From: IMCC26077 sp044344975
GTDB taxonomy: Bacteria; Actinomycetota; Actinomycetes; Nanopelagicales; Nanopelagicaceae
DNA length: 13,570 bases
Reading direction: 5' to 3'
NCBI GenBank assembly: GCA_044344975.1
Contig: JBIJBY010000027.1
Span: 1-13,570 of the forward strand
The position numbers and the translations under genes were made by a program. Below, in pieces: positions 1 to 5,324 of the stretch (its first letter is position 1; each line of letters opens with the position of its first letter). A model generated the notes under the pieces. The model was not told the origin of the DNA. It made no database searches and saw nothing but the letters and a program-made list of their open reading frames with translations.

Positions 1-784
1 TTAGTTCTGATCCTGGTATGAGCGAATGAATCTCTTCTGAGAATTCCGGCGCACAAATCCAATCGTGTCTCCCAGCGAGAACTATTGTTGGCGCAGTTAT
101 GTTTTTTAGCTCTGGACGTAAATCGTAGTTCTGCAAAAATCCTCCAGGTGCAAAAGCGCGATTTAGCGCATCAGGAGACATGATTGAGCGTGCAAGTGCA
201 GCTTCATTCTTTTCGCGCTTACTCTCATCGTAAGTAGTTGAATAGAGGCCCCATGTACTGCGGAAGAAATTGCGCATCGCTTCATCACTGTTCAGCTCAC
301 CACTCCAGAGTTGGCGAGCGACTTTCTGTTCTTCATCAGTCCCACGTTCTGAGAGTATTTCTTGGGCTCTTTTATTAAAACCGCTATGAGCTGCTGTGAC
401 AATAAGGAGTAATTTAGAGACCGAGTTGGGATAGCGCGCTGCATGTGCCATTGCAACCATGCCACCGTAACTTGTTCCTACGCTGACAATTTTTTCGATG
501 CCAAGGTGTATTCGGAGCGCCTCCATATCTTCAACATTTTCGTCAAGGTTGTACTTTGAAATATCGCCACGAGCAGAGCGTCCCTGTCCGCGGTGATCCC
601 AGTAAATAATTTGCGCATACTCACCAATTGGATCCATGCCTGGGCGCATAATGGAGTGATCCGCGCCAGGGCCACCATGAGAAACAAATGCAAAAGGTCG
701 TTCCTGTAGTTCTCGCCCTTCAGGATGAAAGTAGCTGCCATGGATGTCGAAGAAGATTGAGGTATCTCTCACTGATGCGAACAT
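1..784 (-). CDS. Alpha/beta hydrolase, proline iminopeptidase-like (C-terminus off the left edge)
   Basis: The minus strand from ATG 784 stays open for 261 codons and leaves the window without a stop, so the gene is partial here by window cut, not by mutation. It is a cytoplasmic alpha/beta hydrolase with no signal peptide. Visible motifs are HGGPG at residues 36-40 (oxyanion-hole motif of the S33 proline iminopeptidase group), WDHRGQGRS at 62-70, and the nucleophile elbow G-T-S-Y-G-G with Ser105. Asp241 in AGRHDW is the probable acid residue. The catalytic His should lie beyond the edge. The HGGPG plus DxRGxGRS pairing favours a prolyl aminopeptidase or related small-molecule hydrolase, but substrate cannot be read from sequence. 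No Shine-Dalgarno precedes the ATG; a TAGGCT hexamer lies 6 nt upstream, so the transcript may be leaderless. The gene is divergent from the whiB7 leader. Confidence 0.9.
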   Translation of the reverse strand, partial: MFASVRDTSIFFDIHGSYFHPEGRELQERPFAFVSHGGPGADHSIMRPGMDPIGEYAQIIYWDHRGQGRSARGDISKYNLDENVEDMEALRIHLGIEKIVSVGTSYGGMVAMAHAARYPNSVSKLLLIVTAAHSGFNKRAQEILSERGTDEEQKVARQLWSGELNSDEAMRNFFRSTWGLYSTTYDESKREKNEAALARSIMSPDALNRAFAPGGFLQNYDLRPELKNITAPTIVLAGRHDWICAPEFSEEIHSLIPGSEL

Positions 785-790
785 GGCGTG

Positions 791-796
791 AGCCTA
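791..796 (-). promoter_or_regulatory. Candidate -10 hexamer (TAGGCT) for a leaderless hydrolase transcript
   Basis: On the minus strand TAGGCT fits the actinobacterial TANNNT -10 pattern and is separated from the hydrolase ATG by 6 nt, which would place the transcription start at or next to the A of the ATG. No convincing -35 was found at 16-18 nt. The support is mainly that the same spacing recurs at other genes in this window. Confidence 0.4.
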
Positions 797-831
797 GGGC
801 GATTGGCCGGATAAGTCGCTAATTTCCAGGC

Positions 832-873
832 TTTTTAATTAAGTTGCCTCTGAGCAGGCTCTTTGCGTACCCT
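832..873 (+). promoter_or_regulatory. whiB7 promoter with upstream AT tract (predicted WhiB7 autoregulation site)
   Basis: An 11-base pure A/T tract (TTTTTAATTAA, 832-842) lies one base before a -35-like TTGCCT (844-849). An 18-nt spacer then leads to a -10-like TACCCT (868-873), predicting a start near 880. Known WhiB7-activated promoters in mycobacteria carry an AT-rich element just upstream of the -35, recognised by the C-terminal AT-hook of WhiB7 acting with the principal sigma factor. The layout here matches that design and predicts positive autoregulation. The hexamers and spacing are seen in the sequence; their use as a promoter is inferred. Confidence 0.6.
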
Positions 874-945
874 AGGAGTTCGCGGCAAGTGGTCCACCTC
901 GGATTCCTTGTTGCGAGCCAAGCAGTTCAAGGCAAGTTATCGAGC

Positions 946-953
946 AGAAGGAG
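946..953 (+). promoter_or_regulatory. Strong ribosome binding site of the whiB7 leader uORF
   Basis: AGAAGGAG ends 5 nt before GTG 959. It is the best Shine-Dalgarno match I found in the window, stronger than that of whiB7 itself. It decides the start of the short ORF and argues that this leader is really translated. Confidence 0.65.
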
Positions 954-958
954 TCGAC

Positions 959-1093
959 GTGGCAAAAGCATTTGCTACTACTCGAAGCGCTAATTGGCGC
1001 CTTTCGAGCGATTTCGCACGCTCCTATTCAACCTACGCCACAGGTAATCCAAAGCATTTTGGATCCGGTGGCACCCGGGAGATCGCAGGCTAA
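959..1093 (+). CDS. 44-codon upstream ORF (leader peptide) of whiB7
   Basis: A GTG start at 959 preceded by AGAAGGAG opens 44 codons ending in TAA (1091-1093). The reading frame extends further upstream to a TTG at 863, but the ribosome binding site fixes GTG 959. The peptide begins V-A-K-A-F-A-T-T-R and contains 7 Ala, 6 Ser and 5 Thr residues, with no transmembrane segment and no domain I recognise. The stop codon lies 17 nt before the 5' arm of a strong terminator, with whiB7 beyond it. In mycobacteria and Streptomyces the whiB7/wblC leader is known to contain a translated uORF coupled to a terminator, so I read this as a regulatory leader peptide. Whether the peptide sequence matters, or only its translation, cannot be told from one genome. 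It could still be a chance ORF, but the RBS and position make that unlikely. Confidence 0.6.
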   Translation: MAKAFATTRSANWRLSSDFARSYSTYATGNPKHFGSGGTREIAG

Positions 1094-1108
1094 GCCTCGA
1101 AGCTCTCC
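1078..1108 (+). promoter_or_regulatory. Pre-terminator hairpin spanning the uORF stop codon
   Basis: GGAGA (1078-1082) can pair with TCTCC (1104-1108), and inside it AGGC (1087-1090) pairs with GCCT (1094-1097), leaving the TAA stop as the loop. The two stems are separated by a small internal loop. A ribosome terminating at TAA would melt this structure. It is proposed as one arm of an attenuator and rests only on base complementarity. Confidence 0.35.
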
Positions 1109-1110
1109 GG

Positions 1111-1155
1111 GGGCCCCGAATCCAACAGGATTCGAGGGCCCTTTCTCTTTTTCTC
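1111..1155 (+). terminator. Strong intrinsic terminator in the whiB7 leader (attenuator)
   Basis: The 5' arm GGGCCCCGAATCC (1111-1123) pairs with GGATTCGAGGGCCC (1128-1141) across an AACA loop, with a single bulged A. The stem has 13 pairs and is followed by a pyrimidine tract TTTCTCTTTTTCTC (1142-1155). It lies between the uORF stop and the whiB7 start, so it would terminate most leader transcripts unless disrupted. A terminator 110 bases upstream of a gene on its own strand, directly after a translated short ORF, is the arrangement expected of an attenuator. Confidence 0.85.
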
Positions 1156-1207
1156 AACAAAAACCGAGAGAGGAGAGAGCCGGAAGAAGAAAAAAGAGCA
1201 AGGCGCT

Positions 1208-1243
1208 ATGCGCGGATGGTCCGTAGCGTGGCGAGCATCATGA
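1208..1243 (+). CDS. Possible second uORF, 11 codons
   Basis: ATG 1208 opens an 11-codon frame (MRGWSVAWRAS) closed by TGA at 1241-1243, in the same frame as whiB7. An AAGG four bases upstream could act as a weak ribosome binding site. It lies in the purine-rich stretch between the terminator and whiB7. It could tune whiB7 translation, but an ORF this short may well be chance. Confidence 0.2.
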   Translation: MRGWSVAWRAS

Positions 1244-1264
1244 GTTGAGGGAAGGTGAAGAGCA

Positions 1265-1600
1265 ATGACGGTTTTATTTCACGAACTGTTAGTTCCAGGT
1301 TGGGCAGATACAAAGATTGGCGTTTACGAGCTAACTCGCAATGAGAATTCGGGTTACAAGGAGGATGAAGGTTTTGGACTTCCATGTCACTCAGTAGATC
1401 CTGAGCTCTTCTTCTCTGAATCCCAAGAGATGCTCGAAACTGCTAAAGATCTCTGCACTGCATGTCCAATGCGCGCGCGGTGCTTAGAAGGTGCGCTCTC
1501 GCGAGAGGAGCCGTGGGGAGTTTGGGGCGGCGAAATCTTCGACAATGGAGTCATCGTGCAAGCGAAGCGACAACCAGGTCGACCACGCAGCGCTGCTTGA
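1265..1600 (+). CDS. whiB7: WhiB7 (WblC) transcriptional activator, Fe-S cluster protein with AT-hook
   Basis: This 111-residue protein has the four WhiB cysteines that bind a [4Fe-4S] cluster: Cys41, Cys64, Cys67 and Cys73. The turn EPWGVWGGE (82-90) and the downstream stretch ending in the AT-hook G-R-P-R (105-108) are the WhiB7 subtype signature, not that of other WhiB paralogues. WhiB7 binds the principal sigma factor and AT-rich DNA near the -35 and activates intrinsic antibiotic-resistance genes in mycobacteria and Streptomyces. The N-terminus (1-38) is somewhat longer than in the mycobacterial protein. ATG 1265 follows GAAGGTG at a good distance. The gene sits behind a uORF and terminator, predicting induction when translation is impaired. 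It is convergent with the kinase-like gene, with 7 bp between the stops. Synteny with Rv3197A supports orthology. Confidence 0.93.
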   Translation: MTVLFHELLVPGWADTKIGVYELTRNENSGYKEDEGFGLPCHSVDPELFFSESQEMLETAKDLCTACPMRARCLEGALSREEPWGVWGGEIFDNGVIVQAKRQPGRPRSAA

Positions 1601-1607
1601 TGAAGAA

Positions 1608-3110
1608 TTACGCATGAGCGGCGGGAGCGATCTCCGGTAACCAGGAGATCGCCTCTGCCAAAAACTTTCCCTCTGCGCCAAGTTGGCAGAAGATTCCGGT
1701 TGTTCCCAAGGTGACGCGATGAATCAACATATATTCCGGAGGCAGATTTAATTGAAAGCCGATCTTTGCAGTTGGGTTCCGTGGGTCACCAACACGCGCA
1801 CTCTGCACTCGCAGCCAATCTCGTGAGTATTTGAAGGTCTCTTCTCGTAATGGTTCAACTAAGGGAAGGAGGTAATCCAAGACAAGCTGCGGATCTACAT
1901 CAACCTCAGGGAGAATAAAGCCATCCCTTTTAAATCCTTCATAAAGCGCCTGGGCATTACCATCGAGCGCATTCTTAAGCAGTCTTTTAAATGGTTCAGG
2001 AAAGCCATTTGGCAACCTGTTGCATGCACCGAAGTCGAGCACTCCTAAACGACCGTCTTCAAGCAATCTAAAGTTCCCCGGATGTGGATCTGCATGTAAA
2101 AGTCCAACTCGAGTGGGAGCAGTGAAGTGAAAGCGAGCCAACTTGATTCCTGCTGCATCGCGTTGCGCTTTACTTCCTTTACTGATGATTTTTGAGAGCG
2201 GGATTCCCTCTAACCACTCGCTGACAAGAACTTTGTCAGAGGCAGCGACAACTTTTGGAATTGCGATATCTGGATCACCATCGAATTCAGCTGAGCATAT
2301 TCGTTGAGCTTGCGCTTCGTATTTGTAATCAACTTCCTCGATAATTCGAGCGCGCAACTCTTCTAGGAGCGGGCCCATCTCTAAGCCGGGCATGAAGAGT
2401 TGGAAAATTTTCGCAAATCTTTGAATCTGATTTAAATCTGAGACAAGAGCCTCTGCTGCCCCGGGATATTGCACCTTAACTGCAACGTGTCGACCATCTT
2501 TCCAAATTCCACGATGTACTTGACCAATTGAAGCGGAAGCAGCTGGCTTGTCATTGAACTCAGCAAAGTTGTCACGCCAATCTTCACCAAGTTGTTCAGC
2601 TAGTACTCGGTGCACTACTCGAGCAGGCAGCGGTGGTGCGGCTTCTTGCAATTTTGTTAATGTTTCACGATATGGCGCCGCAAATTCCTCTGGTAACGCT
2701 GCTTCAAATACGGAGAGCGCTTGGCCAAACTTCATAGCGCCACCTTTTAATTCACCAAGAACTCGAAAAACCTGCTCTGCTGTTTTTGCTTGCATCTCTT
2801 TCGAAACAAGTTCTCCAGATTGACCAATCATCTGTCGGCCAAAACCAACTGCGCTTCTACCCATTGCAGAGAGCGGAATGGAAGCCAACTTGGCGCTACG
2901 TGCCACGCCACCGGTAGTCAGACTCTCTTTATTATCTATAGCGCTCGCTTTTTTATCTTCCGGGCGGGCGCCTCTCTTGCTCTTTACTGTTTTACTCTGT
3001 TCTGGGCTCTTGCTTGCGCTCTTACTTGCGCTCTTACTTGTGCTCTTACTTGGACTCTTACTTGGGCTCGCCGCAGCGCCCTTAGCTGCATGTGCGGGAA
3101 CTCTGGCCAT
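1608..3110 (-). CDS. ABC1/UbiB (AarF) family protein kinase-like protein
   Basis: This 500-residue protein shows the UbiB/ADCK atypical kinase motifs in order: KxGQ (127-130), the Ala-rich nucleotide loop ASASIGQVH (191-199), VAVKVQYPG with the ATP-contacting Lys212, EEVDYKYE (258-265), HADPHPGN (339-346) with the catalytic-loop Asp341 and Asn346, and LDFGA (358-362) with metal-binding Asp359. The family covers ubiquinone-associated ATPases; the actinobacterial Rv3197 group is commonly annotated as ABC1 or macrolide ABC family, although it is not an ABC transporter. Residues 15-45 are a Lys/Ser-rich tail encoded by a 12-bp tandem repeat, unlike the conserved core, and the true start may lie further in. 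It is probably cotranscribed after the ThiF-like gene (23-nt gap). Substrate is unknown. Confidence 0.88.
   Translation of the reverse strand: MARVPAHAAKGAAASPSKSPSKSTSKSASKSASKSPEQSKTVKSKRGARPEDKKASAIDNKESLTTGGVARSAKLASIPLSAMGRSAVGFGRQMIGQSGELVSKEMQAKTAEQVFRVLGELKGGAMKFGQALSVFEAALPEEFAAPYRETLTKLQEAAPPLPARVVHRVLAEQLGEDWRDNFAEFNDKPAASASIGQVHRGIWKDGRHVAVKVQYPGAAEALVSDLNQIQRFAKIFQLFMPGLEMGPLLEELRARIIEEVDYKYEAQAQRICSAEFDGDPDIAIPKVVAASDKVLVSEWLEGIPLSKIISKGSKAQRDAAGIKLARFHFTAPTRVGLLHADPHPGNFRLLEDGRLGVLDFGACNRLPNGFPEPFKRLLKNALDGNAQALYEGFKRDGFILPEVDVDPQLVLDYLLPLVEPLREETFKYSRDWLRVQSARVGDPRNPTAKIGFQLNLPPEYMLIHRVTLGTTGIFCQLGAEGKFLAEAISWLPEIAPAAHA
1627..1652. terminator. Hairpin at the convergent whiB7/kinase gene ends, possible shared terminator
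   Basis: GCGATCTCC (1627-1635) and GGAGATCGC (1644-1652) form a perfect 9-bp stem with an 8-nt loop. It begins 27 nt after the whiB7 stop and lies inside the last codons of the opposing kinase-like gene. There is no good T tract on either side, so a terminator role is only likely from position. The pairing may also be constrained by coding. Confidence 0.4.
3006..3065. repeat. 12-bp tandem repeat, five copies, encoding a Lys/Ser-rich tail
   Basis: A unit close to GCTCTTACTTGC repeats five times with few substitutions inside the 5' end of the kinase-like gene. The period is a multiple of three, so copy-number change would lengthen or shorten the S-K-S-x tail (about residues 16-35) without a frameshift. 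Confidence 0.85.
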
Positions 3111-3133
3111 GGCGGTAATTCTTCTGGTTTGCC

Positions 3134-4159
3134 CTACTTAGCGCGAGTTGAAAGCTCGCTCTTCCAATGGCATGAGCACTCACGATGAAAAGACCAAATG
3201 TGCTCTTCCTCACGAATTCCCCAAGTTGGATCTGAATTTGCAGAGGGAAGGTAGAAAGCCCAGGTTCGTGCGAATCCCCAATTAGCAAACTCGCCACGAA
3301 ATAAGGAGTGGAGTGCATCTTCAGCGAGAGCCGCAGCGAATAGCGCCTGCGCCATAGGAGGTCGCTCTCTCCGATCCGAGAAAAGCATCAGCGCAACGCT
3401 CTGCCACTGCCAATCACGCTCACTCCGATGAAGTTCGATGCAGTGAAAACAAGGAGTTTTTCCGGGTTGTACAAACGGTCCGATCAAAACACCAAATGGA
3501 GTAGTCGATACAAAGAGATGTGCCACTTGATTTTCCATTAAGTAAGCCAGCAACTCTGGCTCTGGATAAGAAGTAATCAATGCTGTGACTTCACTCTTGC
3601 TCTCCCCACTTTCTTTCACTTGTCCAAGTAGGTCGCGCCCCTGCCATGTTCTTGGTGAAGAATGATTGAAGGCTTTGCCGGTAGCTCCTTTGAGATTTCC
3701 ACTATTGATAATCTCTCTGATCTGCGACTCGAGAATTTCTTGAAAGCTCTCTCGCTGGTTTTCAACACGAATAAATGCTCCTCGAACATCTCCAAGCTGA
3801 ACAAAACTCTGATCTAGAGTTGAGACTGCAAAACCTTCTTCGAAGAGGTTTGGAGCCAGAGTAAGACCAATTTCATTCATATGGCTAATCACTATCTCTT
3901 TTTTAATTGATCCATTCACTCTCTTTTCTAGAAAGTTTTTCCCATGAAGTTGTTCAATAATGCTCTGGATAGTTTCGATAGGAAGATCGTTATTCTCCCG
4001 AATAATTTCATCAAAGGAGTGCCAATCTTTCAATCTTCGAAAAAGAGGCTTTAATTGCAGATCTGAGAAAACTATCTGATTACCCACGTGTCCGATAAAG
4101 AATCCATCGGTACGTTCGATACAGATAAGACCCTGGCGAATTCTAATTTGTTGATCCAT
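3134..4159 (-). CDS. ThiF/TOMM cyclodehydratase-like protein with CxxC and CxC zinc-type motifs
   Basis: This 341-residue protein resembles Rv3196 and the C-domain of azol(in)e (TOMM) cyclodehydratases, which belong to the E1-like ThiF superfamily. The clearest signature is GPFVQPGKTPCFHC (227-240), with Cys237/Cys240, followed by the H-R-S-E-R-D-W-Q-W segment, and a C-terminal C-S-C with Cys328/Cys330. Four such cysteines bind structural Zn in the family. Residues about 1-80 could be a winged-helix peptide-binding module. I see no intact GxGxxG nucleotide site, so it is probably not an ATP-dependent activating enzyme. No YcaO partner, precursor peptide or transporter is nearby, so a bacteriocin role is unsupported; the constant neighbours are the ABC1 kinase and DUF2342 genes. 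There is no Shine-Dalgarno; TATCTT lies 6 nt before the ATG. The downstream kinase gene follows after 23 nt. Confidence 0.75.
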   Translation of the reverse strand: MDQQIRIRQGLICIERTDGFFIGHVGNQIVFSDLQLKPLFRRLKDWHSFDEIIRENNDLPIETIQSIIEQLHGKNFLEKRVNGSIKKEIVISHMNEIGLTLAPNLFEEGFAVSTLDQSFVQLGDVRGAFIRVENQRESFQEILESQIREIINSGNLKGATGKAFNHSSPRTWQGRDLLGQVKESGESKSEVTALITSYPEPELLAYLMENQVAHLFVSTTPFGVLIGPFVQPGKTPCFHCIELHRSERDWQWQSVALMLFSDRRERPPMAQALFAAALAEDALHSLFRGEFANWGFARTWAFYLPSANSDPTWGIREEEHIWSFHRECSCHWKSELSTRAK

Positions 4160-4165
4160 TAATGA

Positions 4166-4171
4166 AAGATA
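4166..4171 (-). promoter_or_regulatory. Candidate -10 (TATCTT) for a leaderless ThiF-like/kinase operon
   Basis: TATCTT on the minus strand is 6 nt from ATG 4159. A second -10-like TATAAA lies a few bases further upstream (4174-4179) with TTTTGC 16 nt before it (4196-4201). Either could drive the two-gene operon; no ribosome binding site is present, which favours leaderless or very short-leader mRNA. Confidence 0.45.
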
Positions 4172-4253
4172 TGTTTATAGTGAAGAAGCACTCGAGCAAA
4201 ATGCAGAATTCTGATCACAAAAGAGAATTTTTCCTCAGAGAGTAACCAAGAGC

Positions 4254-4892
4254 CTACTCGTCAAAGAGTTGATCAAAATCTCCACTGGGTCGGTGGGTCC
4301 GCCCTTCAAAGTATCCTTCAGCTCGATCAAGTTGCGGATATCGCTCGAGGAGAGCGCGAAAATCTGCTCCATGGCCAGGGATCAAAATATGAATTAGTTC
4401 ATGGATTAGCAGATAGTCGAGCGCATATTCCGGCGCATCACGTAACCGATCAGATATGCGAATTGTTTTATCTTCTATTGTGCATGCGCCCCAGATTCGA
4501 GACATTCGTGATGACCATTCAACCGAGACTGGAATGGCTTTTCCATCGAGATACTTCTTATTAAGGAGAAGAGCTCGATCGAGTAATTGATTACTAGTTG
4601 GAGCGCTTTCATCATGGAGAATTTTCTTCACCATTTCATCTACAACCTGATTCGCTTCACGTTGACTCATTCTTGCAGGTATAGAGACGATCACTTTCTC
4701 ACCATTTCTATACGCCTCAATGGTCTTCTTCCGTCGGGTACTACGCCGAACTTCGATGATTAATCCGATATCTCGCCCATCATTTCCCATTCGGGGAAAT
4801 AGGTCTCCCTGAATAAGTGGCGGCTGCGCTGCTCGCGTCGGGCGAGCCCCTCCTCGATTTTTTTTACTCATCCAGGGATTCTCTCGCGCCAT
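4254..4892 (-). CDS. YgjP-like (DUF45) zinc metallopeptidase
   Basis: This 212-residue protein has the zincin motif H-E-L-I-H at 164-168 (His164 and His168 as metal ligands, Glu165 catalytic) and a third histidine at 174 in GHGADF. This order, with the motif near the C-terminus, a basic N-terminal half and the R-x-x-x-R-x-G-x-C-like segment near 130-137, fits the YgjP/WLM-SprT type domain. Members are predicted metal-dependent hydrolases, some linked to DNA-protein crosslink or SprT-like functions, but the substrate of this one is unknown. No signal peptide, so cytoplasmic. The first 40 residues are low-complexity and a second ATG at codon 8 is a possible start; codon 1 is favoured because TAACTT lies exactly 6 nt upstream, as at other genes here. 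The gap to the downstream ThiF-like gene is about 95 nt. Confidence 0.83.
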   Translation of the reverse strand: MARENPWMSKKNRGGARPTRAAQPPLIQGDLFPRMGNDGRDIGLIIEVRRSTRRKKTIEAYRNGEKVIVSIPARMSQREANQVVDEMVKKILHDESAPTSNQLLDRALLLNKKYLDGKAIPVSVEWSSRMSRIWGACTIEDKTIRISDRLRDAPEYALDYLLIHELIHILIPGHGADFRALLERYPQLDRAEGYFEGRTHRPSGDFDQLFDE

Positions 4893-4898
4893 GACAAG

Positions 4899-4904
4899 AA
4901 GTTA
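4899..4904 (-). promoter_or_regulatory. Candidate -10 (TAACTT) for a leaderless YgjP-like gene
   Basis: TAACTT sits 6 nt before ATG 4892 on the minus strand and no Shine-Dalgarno is visible. It overlaps a DnaA-box-like 9-mer at 4902-4910, so occupancy of that site would cover the promoter. Confidence 0.35.
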
Positions 4905-5237
4905 TCCACTACCTGTGGAGAAATCGAGGATCGCTCTGGAGGGTCGAAAGATTTTTTTAACCCTCAGAATTAGAGGGTTCTAGAGAGGATTCGCTTCCCT
5001 TCAGGCGTCTCTTTCCACAGGCAACCTCTGACTATGCACAGCTCGACCTGTCTTCATCCACAGAAATCCAAAATTTCGCAATCACCTCAAATACTCGATA
5101 AGTAGCGCGATAGAGAGATCGTTTCCAAGAGGTGTGGAACTAGCGAAGAATCTCGCTCCAATACCTGCGGCTCTGGCTTGATTCTTTTCCGCGATACCCG
5201 TACTTTCGCGTCAGAAGTCCTCGGATAACCGGTCATC

Positions 5238-5260
5238 TATCTGCAAGGGGAAGGCAGATA
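5238..5260. other. Perfect 7-bp hairpin, loop AAGGGGAAG
   Basis: TATCTGC (5238-5244) and GCAGATA (5254-5260) are exact reverse complements around a purine-only loop when read on the plus strand. It directly abuts the larger fold at 5260-5312. Confidence 0.45.
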
Positions 5261-5312
5261 AGTGAACGTGCGCCCCGGGGGCTTCGCTATTTTTAGCGAG
5301 CGTGCGCCACTT
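5260..5312 (+). other. Multi-stem fold downstream of the DUF2342 gene, structured on the plus strand
   Basis: Three nested stems can form: AAGTG (5260-5264) with CACTT (5308-5312), GTGCGC (5268-5273) with GTGCGC (5302-5307) using two G-U pairs, and TCGCTA (5284-5289) with TAGCGA (5294-5299) around TTTT. The G-U pairs exist only in plus-strand RNA; on the minus strand they become C-A mismatches. It could mark the 3' end of an RNA or be a processing element. No U tract follows on either strand, so it is not a standard terminator. Confidence 0.35.
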
Positions 5313-5324
5313 AACGTTGTTGAG

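Larger units (their letters stand above)
4893..5324. other. Gene-free 432-bp stretch with DnaA-box-like 9-mers and hairpins
   Basis: No credible gene is seen on either strand. The left half holds 9-mers close to the DnaA box TTATCCACA: TTATCCACT (4902-4910), TTCTCCACA on the minus strand (4914-4922), CTTTCCACA (5011-5019, weaker), CTATGCACA (5032-5040, weaker) and TCATCCACA (5054-5062). There is also a 7-bp stem at 4959-4979. The right half holds the hairpins annotated at 5238-5312. The length is unusual beside the tight spacing elsewhere. Confidence 0.5.

Noticed and set aside
863..958. Upstream extension of the uORF to a TTG start
   Set aside because: The AGAAGGAG at 946-953 points to GTG 959, and TTG 863 would lie inside or before the proposed promoter -10.
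972..1226. 84-codon open frame starting at TTG within the whiB7 leader
   Set aside because: It has no ribosome binding site, overlaps the RBS-backed uORF out of frame, and reads through the terminator stem.
3134..4159. A bacteriocin or RiPP cluster around the TOMM-like protein
   Set aside because: No YcaO, precursor peptide, dehydrogenase or exporter gene is in the window.
4959..4979. AACCCTC/GAGGGTT hairpin as an intrinsic terminator
   Set aside because: The T run lies before the stem on the plus strand and becomes an A run after it on the minus strand, so neither strand has a U tract in the right place.
5087..5236. 49-codon minus-strand ORF (begins MTGYPRTSDAK)
   Set aside because: It has no Shine-Dalgarno and no TANNNT at 6-7 nt, its upstream side is a hairpin, and no family resemblance was seen. 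A remnant gene is possible but unsupported.
4893..5324. Known structured RNA (RNase P RNA, tmRNA, SRP RNA, riboswitch) in the long intergenic region
   Set aside because: None of the conserved core sequences of those RNAs that I know is present on either strand.
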